The notes below the pieces were generated by a model, which had not been told where the DNA came from, did no database searches, and was given only the letters and a program-made list of their open reading frames with translations. Position numbers and translations under genes: made by a program. 36,130 nt of DNA from positions 1 to 36,130 of the forward strand of contig NZ_JAAAMT010000053.1 in assembly GCF_009905435.1 (NCBI RefSeq), in the 5' to 3' direction. Within the stretch, counting starts at the first letter, position 1; every line of letters starts with the position of its first letter. This stretch comes from Pseudomonas sp. R5(2019). GTDB taxonomy: Bacteria; Pseudomonadota; Gammaproteobacteria; Pseudomonadales; Pseudomonadaceae. Shown here piece by piece: positions 15,911 to 23,377 of this stretch.

Positions 15911-16251
15911 ACGACCTCCCGAACATGTGGCCGAACCCCATCCAACCGCCTCTTGGTGACAACGTCGATCCTAGCCGCCTGAGTGTGCTGCAGGACATGG
16001 CCGTCATGAAGCATCGCCTGGATCAGATGGAGAACCGGCACGAGTCGGTGCCGATCCGGGTCACGAAGCTTGAGCAGCAGTTCGAACACATGTCGGGCCA
16101 ACTGGCTGAGCTCAACGCTGGCCAGCAGAAACTGACCTCTGTGGTATCGGGCATTGGCACCAAGATCACCTGGAGCCTGGCGGTCGCCAGCACACTCTGG
16201 GCGGTCCTGCAGCTGATCGGCCCGACCGTGCTGCGGGTGCTGTTCCCATGA
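15907..16251 (+). CDS. Holin-like membrane protein (XhlA-like topology)
   Basis: A 114-residue protein with a coiled-coil-prone middle (about 35-80: HRLDQMENRHESV; VTKLEQQFEHMSGQLAEL) and a single hydrophobic segment near the C terminus (about 88-110: ITWSLAVASTLWAVLQLIG). Coiled coil plus one C-terminal membrane helix resembles XhlA/holin-accessory proteins. The position directly before lysozyme supports a role in permeabilising or depolarising the inner membrane. The ATG at 15907 overlaps the preceding stop. A tail-associated membrane protein is an alternative. Confidence 0.6.
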   Translation: MNDLPNMWPNPIQPPLGDNVDPSRLSVLQDMAVMKHRLDQMENRHESVPIRVTKLEQQFEHMSGQLAELNAGQQKLTSVVSGIGTKITWSLAVASTLWAVLQLIGPTVLRVLFP

Positions 16252-16775
16252 ACCTGCGTAACAAGATTGCCGCCGGCACCCTCGTTCTGGCCAGCGCCAC
16301 GCTGATGCCGTTTCTCGGCACCTGGGAGGGTAATGGCCAGAACACTGTGTACGCCGACAAGCTGGCCAGGGGTCTGCCCACGGTCTGCAAGGGCATCACC
16401 CGCCACACCAGCCCGTATCCGGTCGTGGTCGGTGACTACTGGTCGAACGAGCGTTGCGAGGAAGTCGAGCGCCTGGTGGTCCAGAAGGGCCAGCTGCAGC
16501 TCGCCGACTGCCTGACCAACCAGCAGATCGGCCAGAACACCTTCGATGCGCTAAGCAGTCATGGCCACAACTTCGGCTATGTCAGTACCTGCGCCAGTCG
16601 GGCCGTCGGACTGATCAACGCGGGACGCATTGCTGAAGGCTGCAAGGCCTTGGCCTGGGCCCCAGATGGCAAAACCCCGGTCTGGTCGTATGTGACCGAC
16701 GAGCAAGGCCGCAAGCACTTTGTCCCGGGCCTGCATGCGCGCCGGCGCGCCGAAGCGAGGCTTTGCAGCCAATGA
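16248..16775 (+). CDS. Endolysin (phage lysozyme) with N-terminal signal-arrest-release-like segment
   Basis: A 175-residue lysozyme that would cut the glycan strands of peptidoglycan. The N terminus (AAGTLVLASATLMPFLGTWEG) is weakly hydrophobic and rich in Ala, Gly, Ser and Thr, followed at once by the catalytic-type glutamate E27. That is the layout of SAR endolysins such as P21 R, which are exported and held inactive in the membrane. YADKLARGLPTVCKGITRH follows, the variant core seen in many Pseudomonas and Burkholderia prophage lysozymes. Spacing of the Asp and Thr (D37, T45/T51) differs slightly from T4 lysozyme. Overlaps with both neighbours make a coupled lysis cassette. Confidence 0.82.
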   Translation: MNLRNKIAAGTLVLASATLMPFLGTWEGNGQNTVYADKLARGLPTVCKGITRHTSPYPVVVGDYWSNERCEEVERLVVQKGQLQLADCLTNQQIGQNTFDALSSHGHNFGYVSTCASRAVGLINAGRIAEGCKALAWAPDGKTPVWSYVTDEQGRKHFVPGLHARRRAEARLCSQ

Positions 16776-17239
16776 CTATTTCCCCCGTGCGCCTGGCGCT
16801 TTTCGTGCTCCTGGTCGGGCTATTGGCTTGGGTCGGTTTCGACCTGGTGGTCGACCAGCGCGACGCAGCGCGCCGCGAGCGCGACACCGCCCAGTACGAA
16901 CTGACCGGACTGCGCGAGGCCGCCAAGGTCAGCGGCGAGATGTTGGCCACCCGCGATGCCATCGACCAACAGCGAACCCAGGAACTGAACGATGCGAAAG
17001 ACAAGAACCTTCGCCTGCAGCGCGATGTTGACGATGGCCGTCAGCGGCTGCTCGTTAAAGCCACCTGCCCAGCCGCAGTGCCCACCGACTCCGGCGCCGG
17101 CCGCGTGGCTGATGCAGGAACCGCCGAACTCGCAGCAGACGCTCGATCGGATTATTTCACCCTCCGAAACCAGCTCGCCCTGACCAAATCCATGGTGCTG
17201 GGTCTGCAGGACCACATTCTCAAGGTCTGCCAGCGATAG
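16772..17239 (+). CDS. i-spanin (Rz / LysB-like)
   Basis: A 155-residue protein with an N-terminal inner-membrane anchor (VRLALFVLLVGLLAWVGFDLVV) and a long periplasmic coiled-coil region (QRDAARRERDTAQYELTGLREAAK...). This is the layout of Rz-type i-spanins, which together with Rz1 fuse the inner and outer membranes in the last step of lysis. The ATG at 16772 overlaps the lysozyme stop as ATGA; an in-frame TTG at 16763 is possible. A complete Rz1 frame is nested inside it. Confidence 0.85.
   Translation: MTISPVRLALFVLLVGLLAWVGFDLVVDQRDAARRERDTAQYELTGLREAAKVSGEMLATRDAIDQQRTQELNDAKDKNLRLQRDVDDGRQRLLVKATCPAAVPTDSGAGRVADAGTAELAADARSDYFTLRNQLALTKSMVLGLQDHILKVCQR
16992..17183 (+). CDS. o-spanin lipoprotein Rz1, nested within Rz
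   Basis: A 63-residue protein encoded entirely inside the Rz gene in another reading frame. It has a basic N terminus (MRKTRTF), a short hydrophobic signal and the lipobox AVSGC with C20 as the lipidated residue. The mature part is proline-rich (LKPPAQPQCPPTPAPAAW). This is the hallmark of Rz1: an outer-membrane lipoprotein that contacts the periplasmic part of Rz. Full embedding, rather than partial overlap, is known from lambda. Confidence 0.85.
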   Translation: MRKTRTFACSAMLTMAVSGCSLKPPAQPQCPPTPAPAAWLMQEPPNSQQTLDRIISPSETSSP

Positions 17240-17282
17240 CCGCTGTGGACCCCTTTAAACCTGAACCAATGGAACAACAGCC

Positions 17283-17570
17283 ATGACTGAACGCAGCGAA
17301 ATCACCCTGGAAGTGGGCGAGCAGGAATTCAACTTCACCCTGACCCCGCAGGACGTGACCAAGTACTTCAACAGCATGACCGCCAGCAACAAGGTCTCGC
17401 CCTCGCACAACCTCCTGGTCAACACCGTGGCCCAGGACGAGCGCACCGCCCTCAAGGAAGCGCTGAAAAACCCGGTCATGACCATGCAGTTGGCGGGTGC
17501 GCTTATGGAGGAGTACGCCCCTAACGTCGAAGTCCTCGTAAAAAAGCGCTCAGCCACGCTGAACGCCTGA
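17283..17570 (+). CDS. Tail assembly chaperone, upstream frame (E-like)
   Basis: A 95-residue protein (MTERSEITLEVGEQEFNFTL at the start) in the conserved chaperone slot just before the tape measure gene. Chaperones of this kind keep the tape measure soluble while the tube assembles. Near its end lies a slippery heptamer A AAA AAG (17540-17546) from which the -1 frame stays open into the next small ORF. A frameshift would give an extended protein of about 150 residues besides the 95-residue form, as for P2 E/E+E' and lambda G/GT. Confidence 0.82.
   Translation: MTERSEITLEVGEQEFNFTLTPQDVTKYFNSMTASNKVSPSHNLLVNTVAQDERTALKEALKNPVMTMQLAGALMEEYAPNVEVLVKKRSATLNA
17540..17566 (+). promoter_or_regulatory. 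Programmed -1 ribosomal frameshift site
   Basis: The sequence A AAA AAG at 17540-17546 is in phase with the chaperone frame (codons GTA AAA AAG) and is the heptamer used by E. coli dnaX. It is followed at once by a hairpin: GCGCTCAGC (17546-17554), loop CAC, GCTGAACGC (17558-17566), 8 of 9 positions paired. After a -1 slip the frame has no stop through 17731 and joins the ORF at 17594-17734. A second hairpin (GGGCCA 17584-17589, TGGCCC 17595-17600) lies further on. Confidence 0.8.
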
Positions 17571-17593
17571 CGGAAGACGGCCTGGGCCAATTG

Positions 17594-17734
17594 ATGGCCC
17601 TGACCAACCGCTGGCTACCTGGTGCAGAGCCCACGATCGAAAACATGGGCACGGCCAAGTGGTTGGAAGACGAACACTGGAAACGCATGGAGATCGCCGT
17701 CGCCAACGGCATTGCCCATGCGTTTAACGGATAG
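17594..17734 (+). CDS. Tail assembly chaperone, -1 frame extension (E'-like, DUF6890-like)
   Basis: A 46-residue frame (MALTNRWLPGAEPTIENMG at the start, ending VANGIAHAFNG) that stops 6 bases before the tape measure ATG. It resembles the small DUF6890-type ORF seen at this place in related Pseudomonas phages. It is probably made mainly as the C-terminal part of a fusion: the -1 frame is open from the slippery site at 17540, giving about 88 residues from the first frame plus 62 from this one. Independent initiation at 17594 is possible but no good ribosome site precedes it. Confidence 0.7.
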   Translation: MALTNRWLPGAEPTIENMGTAKWLEDEHWKRMEIAVANGIAHAFNG

Positions 17735-17740
17735 AGAACC

Positions 17741-19702
17741 ATGGCAGACCGCAGCTCTCGACTCGATTTCATCCTTGCCCTGACCGACAAGGTCACTGCG
17801 CCGTTGGCCAGGGTGAAGATGAGCTTTTCCGAACTCGCGGAGCAGAGCGAGGAGAACATCAAGCAGATGGGCGTCGGCCTAGCCGGTGTTTGGGGCGCGG
17901 CCACGGGCATCACTGAATCATTGGCGCCGGCCCTGGAGATGAATCGCGCCCTGGGCGAGGTTCGCTCCCTGGGCGTGGCCGAGGACGCGCTGACTTCGCT
18001 GCAGGAGAAGTCCCTGCAGTTTTCCGTGGACTACGGTGAGAACGCCCAGGCCTTCGTCGCCTCGGCGTACAAGATCGATGGCGCGATCAAGGGCCTGGCC
18101 GGTAACCAGTTGGCGGTGTTCACCAACACCAGCAACCTGCTGGCCAAGGCCACCAAATCCGACGCCGACACCATGAGCGACTACGTCGGCACCCTTTACA
18201 ACCTGCAGAAGACCCAGGCCGATGCCATGGGCAAGAACACCTGGGTGGAGAAGCTGGGTGGTCAAACAGCGCTGGCGGTGCAGCTGTTCCGCACCGATGG
18301 CGCCCAGTTGAAGGACGCCTTCAAGGAAGTCGGCGCGATCGCCACCACCGCCGGCGTGGACCTGGCCGAGCAGATGGCGGTGATCGGTTCGCTCAGCAGC
18401 ACCATGGAAGGCGGCGATGCCGGCGGCCGCTACAAGGCGTTCTTCGAGAACATCGGTGCGGCCTCCGAAAAGCTGGGCATGAAGTTCACCGACCAACAGG
18501 GCAAGGTCCTGCCGATGCTGGACATCCTGGCCAAGTTGGAAGGCAAGTATGGCGACCTTACCAGCGCATCCGCCGGCGCCAAGCTGATGGAGGCGTTTGG
18601 CGGGGAGGGCGCGCAGGTGATCGGCGCCCTGGCCAAGGACACTGACCGGCTGCGTAATGGTATCGACCAGCTGGGGAAAGTCCGCGGCTTGGAGAATGCC
18701 GAACGGATGGCCAAGGCCATGGTGGACCCGTGGCAGCAGTTTGGCGCGGCGGTGCAGGCACTGCGCATCGTCTTCGGCCAGGCGTTGATTCCGATGCTTG
18801 CACCACTGATGGAGCGCCTGACGGGGATCGCCGGAACCCTGCTGCGCTGGACGCAGCTGTTCCCCAACATCACGCGGGTGGTCGGTATCACCGTGCTGAC
18901 GGTGCTCGGCCTGATCGCGGGTATGGCGTTGCTGACCTTCACCGTGGGGGCCAGCAAGATGGTCTGGCTGTCCATGCTCACCATCTGGAAGGTGCTGACC
19001 TGGACCGGTTTCAAAAGTATCGCGATGTTCCTCTATCACGTGGTCATGATCACGGCCTTCACCGTGGGGCTGATTGCGATGGTCGCCTGGATGGGCCTGG
19101 TGCGCGGCGCGATGCTCCTGTGGCAGGCGGCGATCTGGCTCACCAACGGCGCATTAATGGCCAACCCGGTCCTGTTGATTGTCCTTGGCGTTGTCGCCCT
19201 GGTCGCCGCCGTGGCTGCCGCCATTTACTACTGGGACGATTGGACCACCGCGCTGATGAACACGGCGGCGTTCCAGTGGGTGGTCGACCAGCTGCAGGCC
19301 GTGTCGGACTGGTTCGGCAGCATGGGCGGCTGGGCTGGCATGGCCAAGGCTGCTTGGGACGGCATCGCCTCGATCTTCCAGAGCGCGATCAATGGCCTGA
19401 TCGAGATGCTGAACAAAATCCCCGGCGTGAACATCAACGCGCGCCTGGGCAGCCTGGCCGATTCGCTGCCTGACGGTGGTGATCGCGCCATGGCGGCCAA
19501 GGAGTCGATGAACAGCAGCGTGGGCAGCCTCTCGCCGAATCGGCCGACAGCGGTGCCCCAAGGCGGTCTGCTCAAGACCATCCAGAACACCACTCAAACC
19601 CAGAACAAGGGCACCCACGTGGAGAAGGTCGAGATCCACACGGCTAAGCCCATGACCCCGCTGGAGCTGGAAAACATGATCAGCATGGGGGTGGCCGGAT
19701 GA
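17741..19702 (+). CDS. Tail tape measure protein
   Basis: A 653-residue protein with the TP901-type tape measure pattern. The N-terminal part is alpha-helical and includes VAEDALTSLQEKSLQFSVDYG, TSNLLAKATKSDADTMSDYVG and MEGGDAGGRYKAFFENI. Several hydrophobic segments lie at about residues 380-500 (VVGITVLTVLGLIAGMALLTF; NPVLLIVLGVVALVAAVAAAI), and the tail is Ser/Thr/Asn-rich. It sets tail length and is probably expelled into the cell envelope during DNA entry. It follows the frameshifting chaperone, as usual, and its TGA overlaps the next ATG. Confidence 0.93.
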   Translation: MADRSSRLDFILALTDKVTAPLARVKMSFSELAEQSEENIKQMGVGLAGVWGAATGITESLAPALEMNRALGEVRSLGVAEDALTSLQEKSLQFSVDYGENAQAFVASAYKIDGAIKGLAGNQLAVFTNTSNLLAKATKSDADTMSDYVGTLYNLQKTQADAMGKNTWVEKLGGQTALAVQLFRTDGAQLKDAFKEVGAIATTAGVDLAEQMAVIGSLSSTMEGGDAGGRYKAFFENIGAASEKLGMKFTDQQGKVLPMLDILAKLEGKYGDLTSASAGAKLMEAFGGEGAQVIGALAKDTDRLRNGIDQLGKVRGLENAERMAKAMVDPWQQFGAAVQALRIVFGQALIPMLAPLMERLTGIAGTLLRWTQLFPNITRVVGITVLTVLGLIAGMALLTFTVGASKMVWLSMLTIWKVLTWTGFKSIAMFLYHVVMITAFTVGLIAMVAWMGLVRGAMLLWQAAIWLTNGALMANPVLLIVLGVVALVAAVAAAIYYWDDWTTALMNTAAFQWVVDQLQAVSDWFGSMGGWAGMAKAAWDGIASIFQSAINGLIEMLNKIPGVNINARLGSLADSLPDGGDRAMAAKESMNSSVGSLSPNRPTAVPQGGLLKTIQNTTQTQNKGTHVEKVEIHTAKPMTPLELENMISMGVAG

Positions 19703-20016
19703 GCCTCTATATCGACCTGCTGATCACCAACAACGACCTGACCCTGGACCCGTCCAACCAGCCCGTACTGGTCGAGGACCGGGCCAGCATCGCCCAGGAC
19801 ATTGCCCACATGATCCGCGAGAGCGGCCTGTTGGTGACGCTGGTCGCCGAGCGCGATCGCTTTCGCCAGGCCGACTGCATCCAGCAGCTGGAGCTGCTGG
19901 TGGAGACCGATGAGCGCCTGGTACCGGGCACCGTCCGGATCATCACCCAATCCCCTGGCCAGTACCTGGTCACCGCAAAAACCGTAGCATTCGGAGCCGT
20001 CGAGGTGGTGTTGTGA
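19699..20016 (+). CDS. Baseplate-associated protein, DUF2590-like (gpW-type position)
   Basis: A 105-residue protein (MSLYIDLLITNNDLTLDPSN at the start; SIAQDIAHMIRESGLL in the middle) matching DUF2590 of HP1-like phages. The SIAQDIAHMI-type motif is shared with the gpW/gp25-like family of baseplate wedge proteins, which connect sheath and baseplate. The order before the J-like protein mirrors P2 W-J-I. It overlaps both neighbours by 4 bases. Confidence 0.78.
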   Translation: MSLYIDLLITNNDLTLDPSNQPVLVEDRASIAQDIAHMIRESGLLVTLVAERDRFRQADCIQQLELLVETDERLVPGTVRIITQSPGQYLVTAKTVAFGAVEVVL

Positions 20017-21188
20017 GCGACGTAGATTTCAAGCAAGCGCTGGCCGATGCCGGCATCCCGACCACCGAGGCGAAACTGCGCCAGGCCTGGGAGGCCGAAG
20101 TGGTCGCCCAGGGCAGCAAACTGAGCAACACCAGCGCCTGGTCGCCGTTCTGGCGGGTCGTCACCGCCCTGGTGACCAAGCCAGTGATGTGGCTGATCGA
20201 GTTCCTGGTGGCCACCGTGCTGCCGAACTTCTTCGTCAAGACCGCGAACGATGGCTGGCTGGACATGCTGGCCTGGGCCGTCAACGTCACCCGCAAGCCA
20301 CCCACCAAAGCCGAAGGGCTTTTGCTGTTTACCCGTAGCGCGATCGCCGGCACGCTCGAAGTGCCGGCCGGTACTCGGGTGCAGTCGATCGCGATCAACG
20401 GCAACGTCTATGAGCTGCTGACCCGCACTGCAGCTACCTTTGCCGATGGGGCGGCCCAGTTGCTGGTTCCGGCCGTGGCCAAAGATACCGGCAGCGGCTT
20501 CAACCTGGCGCCCGGTTATTTCTCCATCTTGCCGGAGCCGGTACCGGGCGTTGTCCAGGTGGTCAATGCGGATGGCTGGCTGACCCTGCCCGGGGCGGAT
20601 AAAGAGCGCAATGACGATCTGCGCCTGCGCACGCGCAACCAGTTTTCGGCGGTGAACCAGTGGCACACCGATGCCGTCTACCGCGCCATGATCGCCAGTT
20701 TCCCGGGCGTCCAGGCCGATGGCGTTTACTTCGAGCACAACGCGCCCCGGGGCCCCGGCAGCGCCAATGCCCTGGTGCTGTTTGAGGCGGATGCCCCGGC
20801 GGTCACCTACCTGGAAACCATCAACGCTTACATCCGCGACCAGGGCAACCATGGCCACGGCGATGACCTCCTGGTGCAGCAGATGCCGGAGACCTTGCAC
20901 ACCGTCAGCCTGACGGTCTGGCCGAAGGCCCAGGTGGGCATTGAGCAGCATGCCGCACTGCTCAGTGATATCGAGCTGTTCATCCGTGCTGCCTTTCGCG
21001 AGAGCACGGCCAGCGATTACCAGCCAACCGTCACCTTTCCACAGTCGCGGTTTTCCTTCAGCCGCCTGGGCGAAGAGCTGCATGAGCAGTTCCTGGGCAT
21101 TGACTCTTTGCGCTTCGAGAACAACGACATCATCTCGGAGTTGACCATCCCGCGCCTGTCCGGAGTCGAGGTGGCCATCGGTGCTTAA
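20013..21188 (+). CDS. J: Baseplate wedge protein, P2 gpJ-like
   Basis: A 391-residue baseplate J-family protein. Recognisable segments are GTLEVPAGTRVQSIAINGNVYEL, SGFNLAPGYFSIL, a central ADKERNDDLRLRTRNQFSAVN, and the C-terminal ISELTIPRLSGVEVAIG. J proteins form the outer wedge of the baseplate with gpW- and gpI-like partners. The start is a GTG overlapping the previous stop as GTGA; the stop overlaps the start of the gpI-like gene by 8 bases. Confidence 0.88.
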   Translation: MSDVDFKQALADAGIPTTEAKLRQAWEAEVVAQGSKLSNTSAWSPFWRVVTALVTKPVMWLIEFLVATVLPNFFVKTANDGWLDMLAWAVNVTRKPPTKAEGLLLFTRSAIAGTLEVPAGTRVQSIAINGNVYELLTRTAATFADGAAQLLVPAVAKDTGSGFNLAPGYFSILPEPVPGVVQVVNADGWLTLPGADKERNDDLRLRTRNQFSAVNQWHTDAVYRAMIASFPGVQADGVYFEHNAPRGPGSANALVLFEADAPAVTYLETINAYIRDQGNHGHGDDLLVQQMPETLHTVSLTVWPKAQVGIEQHAALLSDIELFIRAAFRESTASDYQPTVTFPQSRFSFSRLGEELHEQFLGIDSLRFENNDIISELTIPRLSGVEVAIGA

Positions 21189-21774
21189 GTTGAGTTTGCC
21201 GTTTTGGCTGGATGGCCCGGAGCTGGCCAAGCTCAAGGCCGCCGCGCAGTCCTGGTGGAGCAAGGCCGAAGGCTGGCTGAATTGGCCGCTGCTGCAGCTG
21301 GACGCCGAGACCTGCCACCTGTCCGTGCTCGATCTGCTGGCCTGGCAGCGCGATATCCAGCGCTTCCACGGCGAGCCCGAGCGCTTGTATCGGTTGCGGG
21401 TCAAGTACGCCTTTATCAACGCCGTCGACGCAGGCAGCACGGCTGGCATGGTCCGGATATTTCAGCGTCTGGGCGTTGGCTATGTCGAGATCGAGGAGCG
21501 CATGCCCGGGCTGGATTGGGACGTGGTGCTGTTGCACCTGACCGACAGCCAACTGAGCGAAAACCCGGTGCTGCTGCGCGTGCTGATGCAGCAGTACGGC
21601 CGTACTTGCCGCCGCTACGACTTCGTCACGATCACCCCGGTGACCCTGAGCTTTGGCGTGGCCCACTTCAACGATGACCAGCAAACCTTGATCGCCACCC
21701 TGGACGAGCAAACGCCTCGCCTGGTGCAGATCAATGAGCTGGCCTTCGTCACCATTGTCACCGACCCCCTTTAG
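21181..21774 (+). CDS. I: Tail protein, P2 gpI-like
   Basis: A 197-residue protein with WLNWPLLQLDAETCHLSVLDLLAWQRDIQRFHGEPERLYRLRVKYA features of gpI-type tail proteins, which bridge the baseplate and the tail fibres. The GTG start overlaps the J gene. It precedes the fibre gene, the same order as P2 J-I-H. Residues CHLSVLDLLAWQRDI and RLRVKYAFINAVDAGS are the strongest hints. Confidence 0.83.
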   Translation: MLKLSLPFWLDGPELAKLKAAAQSWWSKAEGWLNWPLLQLDAETCHLSVLDLLAWQRDIQRFHGEPERLYRLRVKYAFINAVDAGSTAGMVRIFQRLGVGYVEIEERMPGLDWDVVLLHLTDSQLSENPVLLRVLMQQYGRTCRRYDFVTITPVTLSFGVAHFNDDQQTLIATLDEQTPRLVQINELAFVTIVTDPL

Positions 21775-21782
21775 GAGCACCC

Positions 21783-23369
21783 ATGGGAGCAAGCATTACC
21801 CTCGCCGGCGAAAGCCTGATCGCCCAGAAACAAGGGGCGCAGGAAGTCCTGGAGGTGGCGCGCTTCGTGCTGGCCAACGTGCCCGGGCTGGATCCGACCA
21901 GTGCGGTCGATCGGGCTGCCGGCAAGCCGCCTGCGGAGCAGATCGTTCACACTGCCAACGTCAACCGCAAAGGCTACGTCAGCCCGCGCCAGGTGATTTA
22001 CAGCCTGATGGTCGGCTCGGACATTGGCGACTGGGACTTCAACTGGATCGGCCTGGAGACGGCCGAAAGCGTGCTGTTCGCCGTGGCCTACGTGCCGCTG
22101 CAGCAGAAGCGCAAGAACATCCCGCCGGAGCAGATCGGCAACAACCTCACCCGCAACTTCCTGGTGGAGTTCACCGGTGCCCAAGCCTTGACCGGCATCG
22201 TGGTCGACGCGAGCACCTGGCAGCATGACTTCACGGTGCGGCTCAGCGGCATCGATGCCCGCGAGCGCCTGAGCAACCGTGACATGTTTGGCCGTGCCTG
22301 CTTCCTGGCCGACAGCCTGCAGATGGAACGCAACGCTTTTGACTTGTTCCAGCTCAAGGCCGGGGTGGCCTACGTTGAGGGAATCCGAGTCCTGTTGACC
22401 GAACCCGTGCAGACGCAGCTTCCGGCCTTGCCCGCCAAGGCTTGGCTGGATGTGTCGCTGACTCGAGTCGCCAGCGATGTGGTCGCCACCTGGCAGGTGG
22501 TGTTCGGCGAAGCGAAGTCGGACTACCAGGACAACAACAGCGTCCAGCACTACCTGGTGGAAGTGGCCAGCGTGGCCACCTCGGGCGAGATCACCGACCT
22601 GCGCGCCAGCCAGCCGATCACCGAGGAGCTGGTGCAGCACTTCGCCGCCCGCGTGGGCGACTATCCGCAGCTGCGTGCTCGAGCAACTACCAAGGAAGAC
22701 GTGGAGCTGGGCAACCTGCCCAATGCCAAAAGCGACGACCCCACCTCGAACAGCAGCGAGATCCTGGCTACGACCAAAGCGCTGCAGGCGCTCAGATTGG
22801 CCATGGACGAGGAAATGGTGGGAATGACCGGCCTTTTCTCCACGCCAACGGCACCTCCTGGCTGGCTCAAAGAGAACGGGGCTGCGGTTTCGCGTGTGGC
22901 CTATGCACGACTGTTCGCCAAGATCGGCACGAAGTTCGGCGCCGGCGACGGCGTCACCACCTTCAACCTTCGTGATTCTCGCGCCAAGTTCCCTCGGTTC
23001 TGGGATGACGGCCGGGGCATCGACGTGGGCCGGGTGTTGGGCAGTGATCAAGCCGACGAAACGCGTAGCCACAACCACCCCGGCAGTGTGGCCAATGCCG
23101 GTCAGCACATTCACGGCGCGTCGACCAGCACCGCCGGTAATCACAGCCATCTCACAAACCCATATTCCGGCAACTCGGGCGGGACACTCGCTGAGCCGTG
23201 GGAGGGCATGGTGGGAGGTGGCGACTACGTTGGCGAAGCGGGCGATCACAGCCACGTGGTGACCATCACGATGGCAGGCGATCACAGTCATGCCATCACC
23301 GTCGGCTACAGCGGCGGCACCGAAACCAGACCTATCAACACTGCCTACCTCGCCTGCATGAAGTACTGA
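21783..23369 (+). CDS. Collar-type tail fibre, P2 gpH-like N terminus
   Basis: A 528-residue receptor-binding fibre. The N-terminal 150 residues (AGESLIAQKQGAQEV; VNRKGYVSPRQVIYSLMVGSDIGDWDFNWIGL) resemble the baseplate-attachment part of gpH fibres. A collar-type domain follows (MVGMTGLFSTPTAPPGWLKENGAAVSR; LFAKIGTKFGAGDGVTTFNLRD). The C terminus holds five HxH motifs between residues 430 and 503, which in T4 gp37-like tips coordinate iron. AGGAG precedes the ATG. A fibre assembly gene follows directly. Confidence 0.88.
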   Translation: MGASITLAGESLIAQKQGAQEVLEVARFVLANVPGLDPTSAVDRAAGKPPAEQIVHTANVNRKGYVSPRQVIYSLMVGSDIGDWDFNWIGLETAESVLFAVAYVPLQQKRKNIPPEQIGNNLTRNFLVEFTGAQALTGIVVDASTWQHDFTVRLSGIDARERLSNRDMFGRACFLADSLQMERNAFDLFQLKAGVAYVEGIRVLLTEPVQTQLPALPAKAWLDVSLTRVASDVVATWQVVFGEAKSDYQDNNSVQHYLVEVASVATSGEITDLRASQPITEELVQHFAARVGDYPQLRARATTKEDVELGNLPNAKSDDPTSNSSEILATTKALQALRLAMDEEMVGMTGLFSTPTAPPGWLKENGAAVSRVAYARLFAKIGTKFGAGDGVTTFNLRDSRAKFPRFWDDGRGIDVGRVLGSDQADETRSHNHPGSVANAGQHIHGASTSTAGNHSHLTNPYSGNSGGTLAEPWEGMVGGGDYVGEAGDHSHVVTITMAGDHSHAITVGYSGGTETRPINTAYLACMKY

Positions 23370-23377
23370 GAGCCATC

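Noticed and set aside
14109..16007. 632-residue open frame on the minus strand
   Set aside because: It is antisense to the gpS-sheath-tube genes, has a repetitive Gly/Val/His/Gln composition typical of reading the reverse of GC-rich codons, and no ribosome site.
19707..21449. 580-residue open frame on the minus strand
   Set aside because: Antisense to well-identified baseplate genes; composition is that of a shadow frame.
21771..23291. 506-residue open frame on the minus strand
   Set aside because: Antisense to the fibre gene; rich in His, Val, Gly and Gln with no domain pattern.
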